Shown: piece after piece, positions 17,880 to 26,164 of the stretch
How positions within the stretch are numbered: the stretch's first letter is position 1
Layout: each line of letters starts with the position of its first letter
Source of the DNA: Spirosoma agri
GTDB taxonomy: Bacteria > Bacteroidota > Bacteroidia > Cytophagales > Spirosomataceae
Assembly (NCBI RefSeq): GCF_010747415.1
Contig: NZ_JAAGNZ010000001.1
Location: forward strand, 1,116,001 to 1,180,000
Length of the DNA stretch: 64,000 bases
Direction of reading: 5' to 3'
The notes under the pieces: model-generated
The model's database searches: none
What the model was told of the DNA's origin: nothing
What the model saw: the letters and a program-made list of their open reading frames with translations, nothing else
Made by a program: the position numbers and the translations under genes

Positions 17880-18899
17880 GTGAATATTTTAGCCATTGAA
17901 TCTTCCTGCGACGAAACATCAGCCGCCGTTTTAGCTAACGGTCAGCTGAAATCCAACATTATTGCCACGCAGCTGATTCACGAGCAATATGGGGGCGTTG
18001 TGCCCGAATTGGCGTCGCGTGCTCACCAACAGCATATTCTGCCAGTCGTTGAACGGGCGTTAGCGGAGGCAAATATAGCCAAAACTGACCTGTCGGCCAT
18101 TGCTTTTACGCGGGGTCCGGGCTTGTTGGGGTCGTTACTGGTCGGTACGTCCTTCGCCAAAGCCATGGCGCTTGGGCTGAACATTCCGCTGATCGAGGTC
18201 AATCACATGCAGGCTCACGTACTGGCTCACTTCATCGATGAGCAGACCGACGGTGTTGCCAAACCAAAGCCGGGTTTTCCGTTTCTGTGCCTAACCGTTA
18301 GTGGCGGGCATACGCAGTTAGTACGGATCAACAGTCCGCTCGATATGGAGGTGATTGGCCAGACGCAGGACGATGCCGTTGGAGAAGCCTTCGATAAGTC
18401 GGCGAAGCTGCTCAACCTGCCGTATCCTGGTGGTCCGTTGATCGATAAATACGCCAAAGAAGGAAATCCACTGGCGTACAAATTTCCGATGGGCGAGATG
18501 CCGGGACTGGATTTTTCATTCAGCGGTATAAAAACGGCCATCCTGTATTTCCTGCGCGATAACGTCCGGGCGAATCCGAATTTTATTGCCGAGAACCTCA
18601 CCGACATTTGCGCCAGCATTCAGCATACGCTGGTGCAGATGTTGCTCACGAAACTAAAGCGGGCGATCCGCGAAACGGGTATCCACGACATTGCCGTCGC
18701 GGGCGGGGTGTCGGCCAATAGCGGCCTGCGGTCGGCATTGACTCAACTCGGTAGTGAGCAAAACTGGAACGTATTCATTCCGCGTTTCGAGTACTGCACC
18801 GACAATGCCGCTATGATCGCCATGGCCGCTCAATTCAAATACGATCAGGGCGACTTCACGGCGCAAACCGTTAGTCCGTTACCACGAATGAGTTTTTAA
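17880..18899 (+). CDS. tsaD: tRNA N6-adenosine threonylcarbamoyltransferase
   Basis: TsaD (Kae1/Gcp) transfers threonylcarbamoyl onto A37 of ANN-decoding tRNAs, working with TsaB and TsaE. The 339-residue protein begins ILAIESSCDETSAAV, the universal TsaD N-terminus. It has the metal-binding HMQAH (His109, His113), SGGHTQL, GEAFDKSAK, GLDFSFSG(I)KT, AGGVSANSGLR and the CTDNAAMIA motif near the C-terminus. The start is GTG; no ATG is available before the conserved ILAIESS, so GTG is strongly supported. A short Lys/Pro-rich insert (about 120-135) is a minor difference. It heads a plus-strand run with the MOSC gene 8 nt downstream. Confidence 0.97.
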   Translation: MNILAIESSCDETSAAVLANGQLKSNIIATQLIHEQYGGVVPELASRAHQQHILPVVERALAEANIAKTDLSAIAFTRGPGLLGSLLVGTSFAKAMALGLNIPLIEVNHMQAHVLAHFIDEQTDGVAKPKPGFPFLCLTVSGGHTQLVRINSPLDMEVIGQTQDDAVGEAFDKSAKLLNLPYPGGPLIDKYAKEGNPLAYKFPMGEMPGLDFSFSGIKTAILYFLRDNVRANPNFIAENLTDICASIQHTLVQMLLTKLKRAIRETGIHDIAVAGGVSANSGLRSALTQLGSEQNWNVFIPRFEYCTDNAAMIAMAAQFKYDQGDFTAQTVSPLPRMSF

Positions 18900-18907
18900 G
18901 ATTGACC

Positions 18908-19810
18908 ATGATCACCATTTCTGAACTCTACATCTACCCGATAAAATCACTGGGTGGTATTTCTGTACAAGAAGCCGTGATTGAACCAAAAGGGCTTCAA
19001 TATGACCGGCGGTTTATGCTGGTTTCGCCGGATGGTCAGTTCATCACGCAGCGCACGCACACGCAGATGGCGCTCATCGACGTAGCCATCTTTGGTGATC
19101 GACTGCGCGTGTGGCACAGAAACCATCCGGACGATGTACTGGAGCTGCCTTTGGTCATGCCGGAACAAGCTGATGCGGCCAGCGAAACAATGTCGGTAAC
19201 CATCTGGGACAGCCACGATGTTCCGGCTATTACGGTCAGTACTGAGGCCGATCGGTGGTTTACGGCGATACTGGGCCAGGCGTGTCGGTTGGTGTTCATG
19301 CCCGAAACCACGCACCGCACCGTCGATGAACAATACGCCCGTCAGCAGGATGCGGTCAGTTTTGCCGATGGCTATCCGTATCTGCTGATCGGTCAGGCGT
19401 CCCTCGATGAACTGAACCGACGGTTATCCAATACGGCTTCCGAGCCATCAAGGGCACTTTCCATGCTTCGATTTCGGCCAAACATCGTTGTTACCGGAAC
19501 ACCCCCTCACGACGAAGATGCCTGGGCGCATTTCAGGATCGATGGCATTGATTTGTACGGTGTAAAACCCTGCGCTCGCTGCGTACTGACGACGATTGAT
19601 CCGGCAACGGGTGAAAAGGGGAAAGAACCACTCCGGACGCTGGCGACCTACCGCCAATGGACTAAAAAAATCCTGTTCGGGCAGAATGTGCTGGCCGAAC
19701 AAACGGGCGAACACCTATTGGGTACGCTTCGGGTGGGTCAACAGGTTGAGGTTGTTCGTCGTCAGGAACCCTGGCTCGCACCGCCCGTCGCTGAAATCCG
19801 GCAGGTTTGA
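18908..19810 (+). CDS. MOSC-domain protein (YcbX/mARC-like) with N-terminal beta-barrel
   Basis: This 300-residue protein has the MOSC N-terminal beta-barrel domain (ITISELYIYPIKSLGGISV; about 1-115) and a MOSC domain. The cysteine motif GVKPCARC (Cys222/Cys225) is the site that ligates molybdenum cofactor in YcbX/mARC enzymes, followed by TIDPATGEKG. These proteins reduce N-hydroxylated compounds or carry Moco sulfur. The start is taken as ATG 18908; a TTG at 18902 is in frame but less likely. It begins 8 nt after the tsaD stop. No molybdenum cofactor synthesis gene is in the window. A ferredoxin-like domain, as in E. coli YcbX, is absent. Confidence 0.9.
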   Translation: MITISELYIYPIKSLGGISVQEAVIEPKGLQYDRRFMLVSPDGQFITQRTHTQMALIDVAIFGDRLRVWHRNHPDDVLELPLVMPEQADAASETMSVTIWDSHDVPAITVSTEADRWFTAILGQACRLVFMPETTHRTVDEQYARQQDAVSFADGYPYLLIGQASLDELNRRLSNTASEPSRALSMLRFRPNIVVTGTPPHDEDAWAHFRIDGIDLYGVKPCARCVLTTIDPATGEKGKEPLRTLATYRQWTKKILFGQNVLAEQTGEHLLGTLRVGQQVEVVRRQEPWLAPPVAEIRQV

Positions 19811-19865
19811 AAACCTATTTGATTGGCCCTCGTTTACTGCCTACCGCTACTTCCAACTGAGTATT

Positions 19866-20693
19866 TTGTTAACACCTTTACGCAACGCTTATTACCTAAG
19901 CTTACCGGTCGTGTTTGGGGCCGTGCTGTCCAACAAAATGGCCGCTCGCCTATCTGATGTCACGCCAATTCACTGGGCCACGCCGATTGTGCTGGCGCTG
20001 ATTGTCTTTATCATTTACACCGTTGACCGGCTGCTGGACATTCGGAAGCCCCTGGAGCCAACCACTACCCGGCATCAATTTCATCGGCGCTACGCTCCTC
20101 TGCTCTGGCGTGCCGTGTTTGGTGCGGCTCTTGTGGCTTTTGTGCTGACTTTCTTTCTGCCCGGCAGCGTTATCAAGTTTGGGCTTGTGCTGGGGGGAAT
20201 CTGCGCGGCTTATGTCGGCGCTGTTTTTCGGCTTCCCGCGCGGCATCCGGCTTTACTGCTGAAAGAGCCACTGGTTGCCATTCTTTACACGGCTGGTGTC
20301 TGGGGCAGCGTTTGGGTACAACGTCCAACCGTAAGTGGTATTGAGATGGCGGAGTGCCTGATGTTCGTTGGCATTGCGTTTCAGAACCTGCTGCTGTTTG
20401 CTGTCATGGAGAAGCGAGAATTACCTAATCAGCCCGAGTTTTCGTTAGCTACCGAATGGGGCGAAGAACGTTGCGATACGATTCTGCGCTGGTTGACATT
20501 TATTATCATTGCGACGGGGCTTACGCTCTGCTTCGTCACAGAAGACCGGTTTGCGCAGCGGTCGGCCATTATGCTGGCGCTGATGAGTGTAACGCTCTAT
20601 GGCATACAACGTTACCCCTTCTATTTTCTCAAAAACGAACGGTATCGCTGGCTGGGTGATGCGGTTTTCTGGTTCCCGGCGCTGGTTCTGTAG
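19866..20693 (+). CDS. Multi-pass membrane protein, possibly UbiA-prenyltransferase-like
   Basis: The frame encodes about seven to eight hydrophobic helices ending in FWFPALVL. No ATG precedes the first helix: the first in-frame ATG (19938) would cut into it, while TTG at 19866 gives an intact helix and lies 55 nt after the MOSC stop. I therefore choose TTG 19866 (275 residues) with reservation. The motif IIYTVDRLLDIRK in the second helix region resembles a degenerate Asp-rich UbiA site, and a second acidic motif (ATEWGEERCDTILRW) lies in a later loop. The match is too weak for a firm family. It could be a small prenyltransferase-like or a purely hypothetical membrane protein. It probably shares a transcript with tsaD and MOSC. 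Confidence 0.6.
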   Translation: MLTPLRNAYYLSLPVVFGAVLSNKMAARLSDVTPIHWATPIVLALIVFIIYTVDRLLDIRKPLEPTTTRHQFHRRYAPLLWRAVFGAALVAFVLTFFLPGSVIKFGLVLGGICAAYVGAVFRLPARHPALLLKEPLVAILYTAGVWGSVWVQRPTVSGIEMAECLMFVGIAFQNLLLFAVMEKRELPNQPEFSLATEWGEERCDTILRWLTFIIIATGLTLCFVTEDRFAQRSAIMLALMSVTLYGIQRYPFYFLKNERYRWLGDAVFWFPALVL

Positions 20694-21317
20694 CCGGAAT
20701 CGTAAGGTGATCTTTCGCAGGTATATTATGTAACTAGTTGGGTAACAGGTTAGTAATTAGTGCGTTGCCTGAAAGGGGTCAGGGCTCTACGGAGCTGTGG
20801 CCCGCTGCACAGTTGATAAGATTCCTACTAAAAAGTATACAGGGGAACTGACTTAGCTGATAGCAAATAAAAATAAAGGTTACTGGGAGTGAGTGTCAAT
20901 TATATTCTAGAACTAGCCATATCCGTAGATTATAATTCTGAGTTTTAACAAAAATTATCCTTTCTTACATAAATATTGGTCGAAACACGTCTATCCCGTT
21001 CTAAGCCTCAGAACGTATCTACTCTTTTATTTACTTTACTGATAAACCCAGCTAAAACAGACGGAGCCGTTGACCAGAGACCATGTTCTCGCGCTGATTT
21101 AGTTCGACTCGACTGATCCACGCCCCAAACCCGATTGACCGGATTTATACTGCACGATCACCGGATGAATCGAATACATGGTCCGCACGAACAGAACTCT
21201 TTTTCTGGCTGGTAATTTTTGTGAAGACTAATTTCCGAAGTAAACAGCTGAGGTTGAAATCCATTTAGTATCCTCTTTTTCAATGAATCTACTTACCTAT
21301 AAATCGCGCCCACGTAT
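20694..21317 (+). other. Long intergenic region upstream of the first SusC gene
   Basis: This 624-nt stretch contains no credible reading frame. It becomes AT-rich towards the middle (about 20,860-21,060). The nearest promoter-like signal is TAATTTTTG at 21213-21221, one base too long for TANNTTTG. SusC genes often have long regulated leaders, but I see no clear hairpin-plus-T-run or known riboswitch motif. Confidence 0.4.
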
Positions 21318-24300
21318 ATGAAACAAGCTCTAACTGTACTGCGAGGCTTCCTGGTATTGCTTGCTGCTTTCTTTTGTCTGCTGACATCGAATAGCAGTTT
21401 GGCGGGTACCGTATCTCTGCCCGGAATAGCTGATGTGGAGGTGACAGGCACTGTCACGTTTAAAGACGATGGGACGCCGTTACCCGGTGCCTCTGTACTG
21501 GTAAAAGGGAGCACAAACACCGGGACCATTACCGACGCCAACGGCAAATTCCGGATCAACGTACCCGACGATGCTACCCTGGTTGTCAGCTACATTGGTT
21601 ACATCGCACAGGAAATCAAATTGAACGGCCGGTCTACGCTGACCGTAGCGCTGGAAGCCGACGCGCAACAATTGAGCGAAGTGGTCGTCACCTCCTTTGG
21701 TATCGCCCGCGACCGGAAAACGCTGGGTTACGGCGTGAGCGAAGTAAAAGCCGAACAGATTACCCGGTCGCCCACAACCGACGTTACCAACGCGCTGGCG
21801 GGCAAAGTGGCCGGTGTGCAGATCACCGGAGCAGGCGGTGGTTTTGCCGGATCGAACGTGACGATCCGGGGTTTTTCAACGTTTACGGGCAGTAACCAGC
21901 CGCTCTATGTGGTCAATGGCGTTCCGCTCGATAATACCAACGGTAGTGGTGCGTCGAATGGGTCTAATTCGGTCAACACGGGTGTTGTCAACTCAAGCCG
22001 AATTTCGGATATCAATCCCCAGGATATCGAAAGTATCAACGTCCTGAAAGGAGCCGCAGCTACGGTACTCTACGGATCGAGAGCGGCATCGGGCGCGATT
22101 CTGATCACGACGAAAAAAGGAAAAAAAGGGGGGGGCAATCAGATCACGTTTTCGACCAATACGGCGGTCGGTACAGTGAGCCGGTTCCCTAAATTTCAGA
22201 ATCAATACGCGCAGGGAAGCAATGGGAACTACATCAACAACGTAGCCGGATCGTGGGGGCCGCTCATGCAGGGGCAGACGGTTACGAACTGGTTTGGTCA
22301 GCCCGAAACCTTACAGGCGTATCCGAATAACGTGCGGGATATTCTGCAAAATTCGATCTCGTCGCAAAACGATCTTAGCTTCTCGGGTGCTTCGGACAAA
22401 TACGACTACCGGGTTTCGTACGGTAATGCCTACGAAACCGCCCTTGTGCCAAACAATAAGTTAAGCCGCAATAACCTGACCGTAAACGCCGGAACCCAAC
22501 TGACCAGCAAATTTAGAATTGCAACCGCGTTTACGTATACCAACAACGTTTCGGATCGTACGCAGTCGGGCAATCAGGGGGCTAACCCCTTGTGGCGCGG
22601 TATTTATACGCCCCGCAGCTACGATTTAACCAATGCGCCGTATCAGGATGCCGCCGGAAACCAGCAGTGGTTTGCCGCCGAAGATCAGCCGTACTGGTCG
22701 ATCAACCACATCAAAAACCACCAGGAGGTGAATCGGTTCTACGGCAACATCAACCTGAAATACGACATTACGAACTGGTTACAGGCCGATCTGAAAGTGG
22801 GTACTGACGTATTTAACTACACCACGAAAGGCTTCGATGACAAGGGCGTCCGGAGCAACGCCAACACGGCTTCGGCGGGTGCGGGCGGTGTGCTGGATCG
22901 GTCCGAAATGACCCGGAACCTGAATTCCTACCTGACCGTAACGGCCAACCGGAAACTCACCAGCGACCTGCACCTGATTGCTACGGTTGGTAATGAGGTT
23001 ATTTCCAACTACAACAGCTTCATTCAGGACATTGGACTGGGCATTGTGGTCGCTGGTTTCGATAACGTTAAAAACTTCCTGACGTTCAACCCAACATCGG
23101 CGATTACGAAGCAGCGCACCGTGGGCGTATTCGGCGATGTGGTGCTCGATTACAAAACCTGGATGTCCTTTAACGTCAAAGCCCGAAACGACTATTCTTC
23201 GACGCTGGCTCCGGGAAAACGGTCGATTTTCTACCCGGCGGTGGCCGTGAGTTTTGTGCCGACCGAAGCGTTCCCATCCATTAAATCGAAGTTTCTGTCA
23301 TCGGCCAAGATCCGGGCGAACGTCGGCGAAGTGGGTAAAGGCGCCAGTCCGTACGTAATTAACACCTACTACGGGAAAGCCAGCGCTGCTGATGGTCTTG
23401 GGTCAACCGCCGTAAACTTCCCGTTCGGGGGACTGGCCGGATACACCTATAACAATGGCACGGGTAATCCTGACCTAACACCGGAATTTACCCGGGAAGT
23501 GGAATTGGGTGCTGAGTTGGCTCTGTTCAACGGTCGGCTCTCCATCGATGGATCGGTCTACCGGCGCGATAGCCGCAACCTGATCTTCTCGGTGCCGGTG
23601 CCGTCTACATCCGGTTTTACCAGCCTCGTGACGAACGCGGGTAAGCTGTCTACGAAAGGGATCGAGCTGTTGGTAACGGGTAATATTGTCGAGAAAGAGA
23701 ACTTCAGTTGGGAGAGCTCCATCAACTTTACCAGCTTCCGGTCAATCGTGGAAGAACTGGCTCCCGGCGTGTCCAACATCTCGATTGGCGGCTTTACCTC
23801 GCCGAACATTCAGCTGGTGCCGGGTCAACCATACGGACAGATCTGGTCGAACGCCTACCAACGCAATGCGCAGGGGCAAATGCTGATCGGTAGCAACGGA
23901 CTGCCCAAGGTAACCACCAATGTGCAGGCGGTGGGTAATCCGAACCCGAAGTTCACGATGGGATTCAGCAATACGTTCAATTACAAAGCGTTCAGTCTGT
24001 CGTTCCTGCTGGATCTTAAATACAAAGGCGATCAGCTTTCCCGTACAATTGGCGATCTGCGCATCAATGGTGTGTCGGAGGAGACGGCAAAATACCCCCG
24101 ATTCAACGCAGACGGCACTGCCAATAAAGCGTATACGTTTGATGGTGTGCTGGACGATGGTACGAAAAACAACGTTGCCGTAACGGCCCAGCAGTATTTC
24201 AGTCTTCAGGGTAAATACGTGTCGTGGGAAGGATACGTGCTGGACGCTACGTACCTGAAAATGCGCGAGGCCAATCTGACCTACAAATTCCCCGCATCAC

Positions 24301-24494
24301 TGGTGGGTGGTGGAAAATTCATCAAAGGATTACAACTGTCTGTCTATGGTCGTAACCTGTTCATCTACGCACCCAATTACCCCGACCTCGATCCGGAACA
24401 GAACCTGTTAGGGGTTAGCAACGCGCGCGGTCTCGAATTTGGGATTACACCGACCGCCCGGACGATCGGCGGCAGTCTGAGAGCTATATTTTAA
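21318..24494 (+). CDS. SusC/RagA-family TonB-linked outer-membrane transporter (locus 1)
   Basis: This 1,058-residue protein forms the outer-membrane barrel of a SusCD pedal-bin transporter. It has a signal peptide (about 1-30), a CarboxypepD_reg-like domain (about 45-120, with GTPLPGASVLVKGS and VSYIGY), the linker LSEVVVTSFG, a plug (about 140-255, with NALAGKVAGVQITG and SINVLKGAAATVLYGSRAA) and a 22-strand barrel ending in SLRAIF. The SusD partner starts about 30 nt downstream. The following genes are peptidases, which suggests oligopeptide rather than glycan import. The start ATG 21318 directly precedes a signal peptide, so it is secure. Confidence 0.95.
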   Translation: MKQALTVLRGFLVLLAAFFCLLTSNSSLAGTVSLPGIADVEVTGTVTFKDDGTPLPGASVLVKGSTNTGTITDANGKFRINVPDDATLVVSYIGYIAQEIKLNGRSTLTVALEADAQQLSEVVVTSFGIARDRKTLGYGVSEVKAEQITRSPTTDVTNALAGKVAGVQITGAGGGFAGSNVTIRGFSTFTGSNQPLYVVNGVPLDNTNGSGASNGSNSVNTGVVNSSRISDINPQDIESINVLKGAAATVLYGSRAASGAILITTKKGKKGGGNQITFSTNTAVGTVSRFPKFQNQYAQGSNGNYINNVAGSWGPLMQGQTVTNWFGQPETLQAYPNNVRDILQNSISSQNDLSFSGASDKYDYRVSYGNAYETALVPNNKLSRNNLTVNAGTQLTSKFRIATAFTYTNNVSDRTQSGNQGANPLWRGIYTPRSYDLTNAPYQDAAGNQQWFAAEDQPYWSINHIKNHQEVNRFYGNINLKYDITNWLQADLKVGTDVFNYTTKGFDDKGVRSNANTASAGAGGVLDRSEMTRNLNSYLTVTANRKLTSDLHLIATVGNEVISNYNSFIQDIGLGIVVAGFDNVKNFLTFNPTSAITKQRTVGVFGDVVLDYKTWMSFNVKARNDYSSTLAPGKRSIFYPAVAVSFVPTEAFPSIKSKFLSSAKIRANVGEVGKGASPYVINTYYGKASAADGLGSTAVNFPFGGLAGYTYNNGTGNPDLTPEFTREVELGAELALFNGRLSIDGSVYRRDSRNLIFSVPVPSTSGFTSLVTNAGKLSTKGIELLVTGNIVEKENFSWESSINFTSFRSIVEELAPGVSNISIGGFTSPNIQLVPGQPYGQIWSNAYQRNAQGQMLIGSNGLPKVTTNVQAVGNPNPKFTMGFSNTFNYKAFSLSFLLDLKYKGDQLSRTIGDLRINGVSEETAKYPRFNADGTANKAYTFDGVLDDGTKNNVAVTAQQYFSLQGKYVSWEGYVLDATYLKMREANLTYKFPASLVGGGKFIKGLQLSVYGRNLFIYAPNYPDLDPEQNLLGVSNARGLEFGITPTARTIGGSLRAIF

Positions 24495-24524
24495 CGGGTG
24501 ACTAACCGACAACTCATTGACATC

Positions 24525-26048
24525 ATGAAGAAATTACTCTATACAACCGTACTCGCTACCGGACTGGCGTTCAGTTCATGCAGCACGTTTCTGGACATAA
24601 ATGATGACCCCAACAACATCAAGAATGTGCAGGTGTCACAGTTGCTTCCGTCCGTTACGGTCAATGTAGGCTACATGGGGGCCAGCGATCTGCTGCGCTA
24701 CGCCAGCCTGATGATGCAGCAATTCAGCGGTCAGGGACCCAATACAGGATTCGCGACCTTTAAGGAATACGAACGGTACAACATCAACAACTCCGACGTC
24801 AATAATCAGTGGGTCAGTATCTTTGCCACGGTTGTCAGTGATTTGGAATTGATGACGGCGCAGGCAACCACCGAAGGTAGTCCGCATTATGCGGGCGTGG
24901 GAAAAATCCTGAAAGCGTATGTGTATCAAATCGTTGTCGATACCTGGGGCGACGTGCCCTACACGGAAGCGGGCCGTCACAGTGCCAACTTCTACCCCAA
25001 GTTCGACGATGACGAAGCGATCTATAAAGATTTGATCCGGTTGATCGACGATGGTATCAAAGACGTTAGCGCCACCACCTCGGCGATGTCGCCGAATGCC
25101 AACAGCACGATTTATGCGGGTGCTACCTGGGCTGTTTCGCAGGCTAAGTGGATTCAATTTGCCAACACGCTGAAACTGCGCATTTTTCTGCACTACTCGG
25201 CGAAAGATCCGGCCTACGCCACACAGCAGATTACGGCCTTGGTGAACAGTGGGGCTAAGTTTATGGCCAGTACCGCCGATAATTTTCAGATGGCTTTCCT
25301 GTCGGAATCGCAGCGGCAGAACCCGCTTTACAGCACGGAGAATGGTCAGTTCAAGAACCAGTTTTTTCCGCACCGCTTCATCGTGGATTTGATGAACTCG
25401 AAAAGCGATCCACGTCGCGCGTCTTATTTCATTCCGTTTCCGTTTAACTCCAGCCCGGCGACGTATAAGGGTGCAAGTGCCCTGGACACCGATCCGTCAT
25501 CGAACTATTCGCGCAATTACCAGTACCTGTACGGAACGCCATCGGCCCCGAATCTAACGCTGGTTAACGCGAATGGTAGCTTAAAAGATGGCGCCATCAC
25601 GTTTGGCGGCAACAGCCCGGCCCGGCTGCTTACCTTTGCCGAATACAATTTCATCCGGGCCGAAGCGGCTCTGTTATACAGTGCGCCCGGCAGTCCGCAA
25701 ACCTTCTTCGAAGCCGGTATTCGGGCGTCTATGGCCGATGCAGGGGTGTCAGCTGCCGATGTGACGACCTATCTGACGGCCAACGGAACGCTGAAAGGAA
25801 CGCAGCAGCAAATGCTCGAACAGATCATCAACGAAAAATACGTGGCCAACCACGCGGTTCTGGTTGAACCGTGGACCGACTACCGCCGGACGGGTTATCC
25901 CGCGCTGACCCCGTTCAAAACGCCATTTGCCATTTACGACGAAGTGCCCCGGTCGTTGTTTTACGCGCAGTCTGAAGTGAGCAACAATCCAAATGCCAAA
26001 CAGAAGAGTTCTATGCTGGAACGGGTATTCTGGGACACCCGCAAGTAA
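24525..26048 (+). CDS. SusD-like outer-membrane lipoprotein (SusD/RagB, type 2; locus 1)
   Basis: This is the surface lid and ligand-binding partner of the preceding SusC. Starting at ATG 24525 the protein is 507 residues, with lipoprotein signal MKKLLYTTVLATGLAFSSC and lipidated Cys19; a GTG nine codons earlier (24498) is in frame but adds no sensible signal. DINDDPNNIKNV followed by LLPSVTVNVGY is typical of the SusD-like_2 group, in contrast to the classical SusD at 52.0-53.4 kb. Helical TPR-like segments follow (for example AYVYQIVVDTWGDVPYTEA). Known members of this subfamily include both glycan and peptide binders. Peptidases downstream favour peptides here. Confidence 0.92.
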   Translation: MKKLLYTTVLATGLAFSSCSTFLDINDDPNNIKNVQVSQLLPSVTVNVGYMGASDLLRYASLMMQQFSGQGPNTGFATFKEYERYNINNSDVNNQWVSIFATVVSDLELMTAQATTEGSPHYAGVGKILKAYVYQIVVDTWGDVPYTEAGRHSANFYPKFDDDEAIYKDLIRLIDDGIKDVSATTSAMSPNANSTIYAGATWAVSQAKWIQFANTLKLRIFLHYSAKDPAYATQQITALVNSGAKFMASTADNFQMAFLSESQRQNPLYSTENGQFKNQFFPHRFIVDLMNSKSDPRRASYFIPFPFNSSPATYKGASALDTDPSSNYSRNYQYLYGTPSAPNLTLVNANGSLKDGAITFGGNSPARLLTFAEYNFIRAEAALLYSAPGSPQTFFEAGIRASMADAGVSAADVTTYLTANGTLKGTQQQMLEQIINEKYVANHAVLVEPWTDYRRTGYPALTPFKTPFAIYDEVPRSLFYAQSEVSNNPNAKQKSSMLERVFWDTRK

Positions 26049-26052
26049 TCAC

Positions 26053-26130
26053 TAACCAGGCTGGCGTTCAGCGCCGAAGTTCATTACACTTCATCAACAA
26101 ATACTTCACTGCTGGACGTCAGCCTGGTTA
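26053..26130 (+). terminator. Long imperfect hairpin between susD and the metallopeptidase gene
   Basis: Bases 26053-26067 pair with 26116-26130 over 15 bp with one G-U pair, and five further inner pairs (26068-26072 with 26111-26115) extend the stem to about 20 bp. No T-run follows. It lies 5 nt after the susD stop and 34 nt before the next start. A partial terminator or an RNA-processing/stability element lowering downstream expression is plausible. Confidence 0.5.
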
Positions 26131-26164
26131 GACCAAATTATCGATACTTTTGCCCAAAAACGTC

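Noticed and set aside
24636-25373. 245-codon minus-strand frame inside the locus-1 SusD gene
   Set aside because: Antisense shadow; Arg/His-rich sequence without family features.
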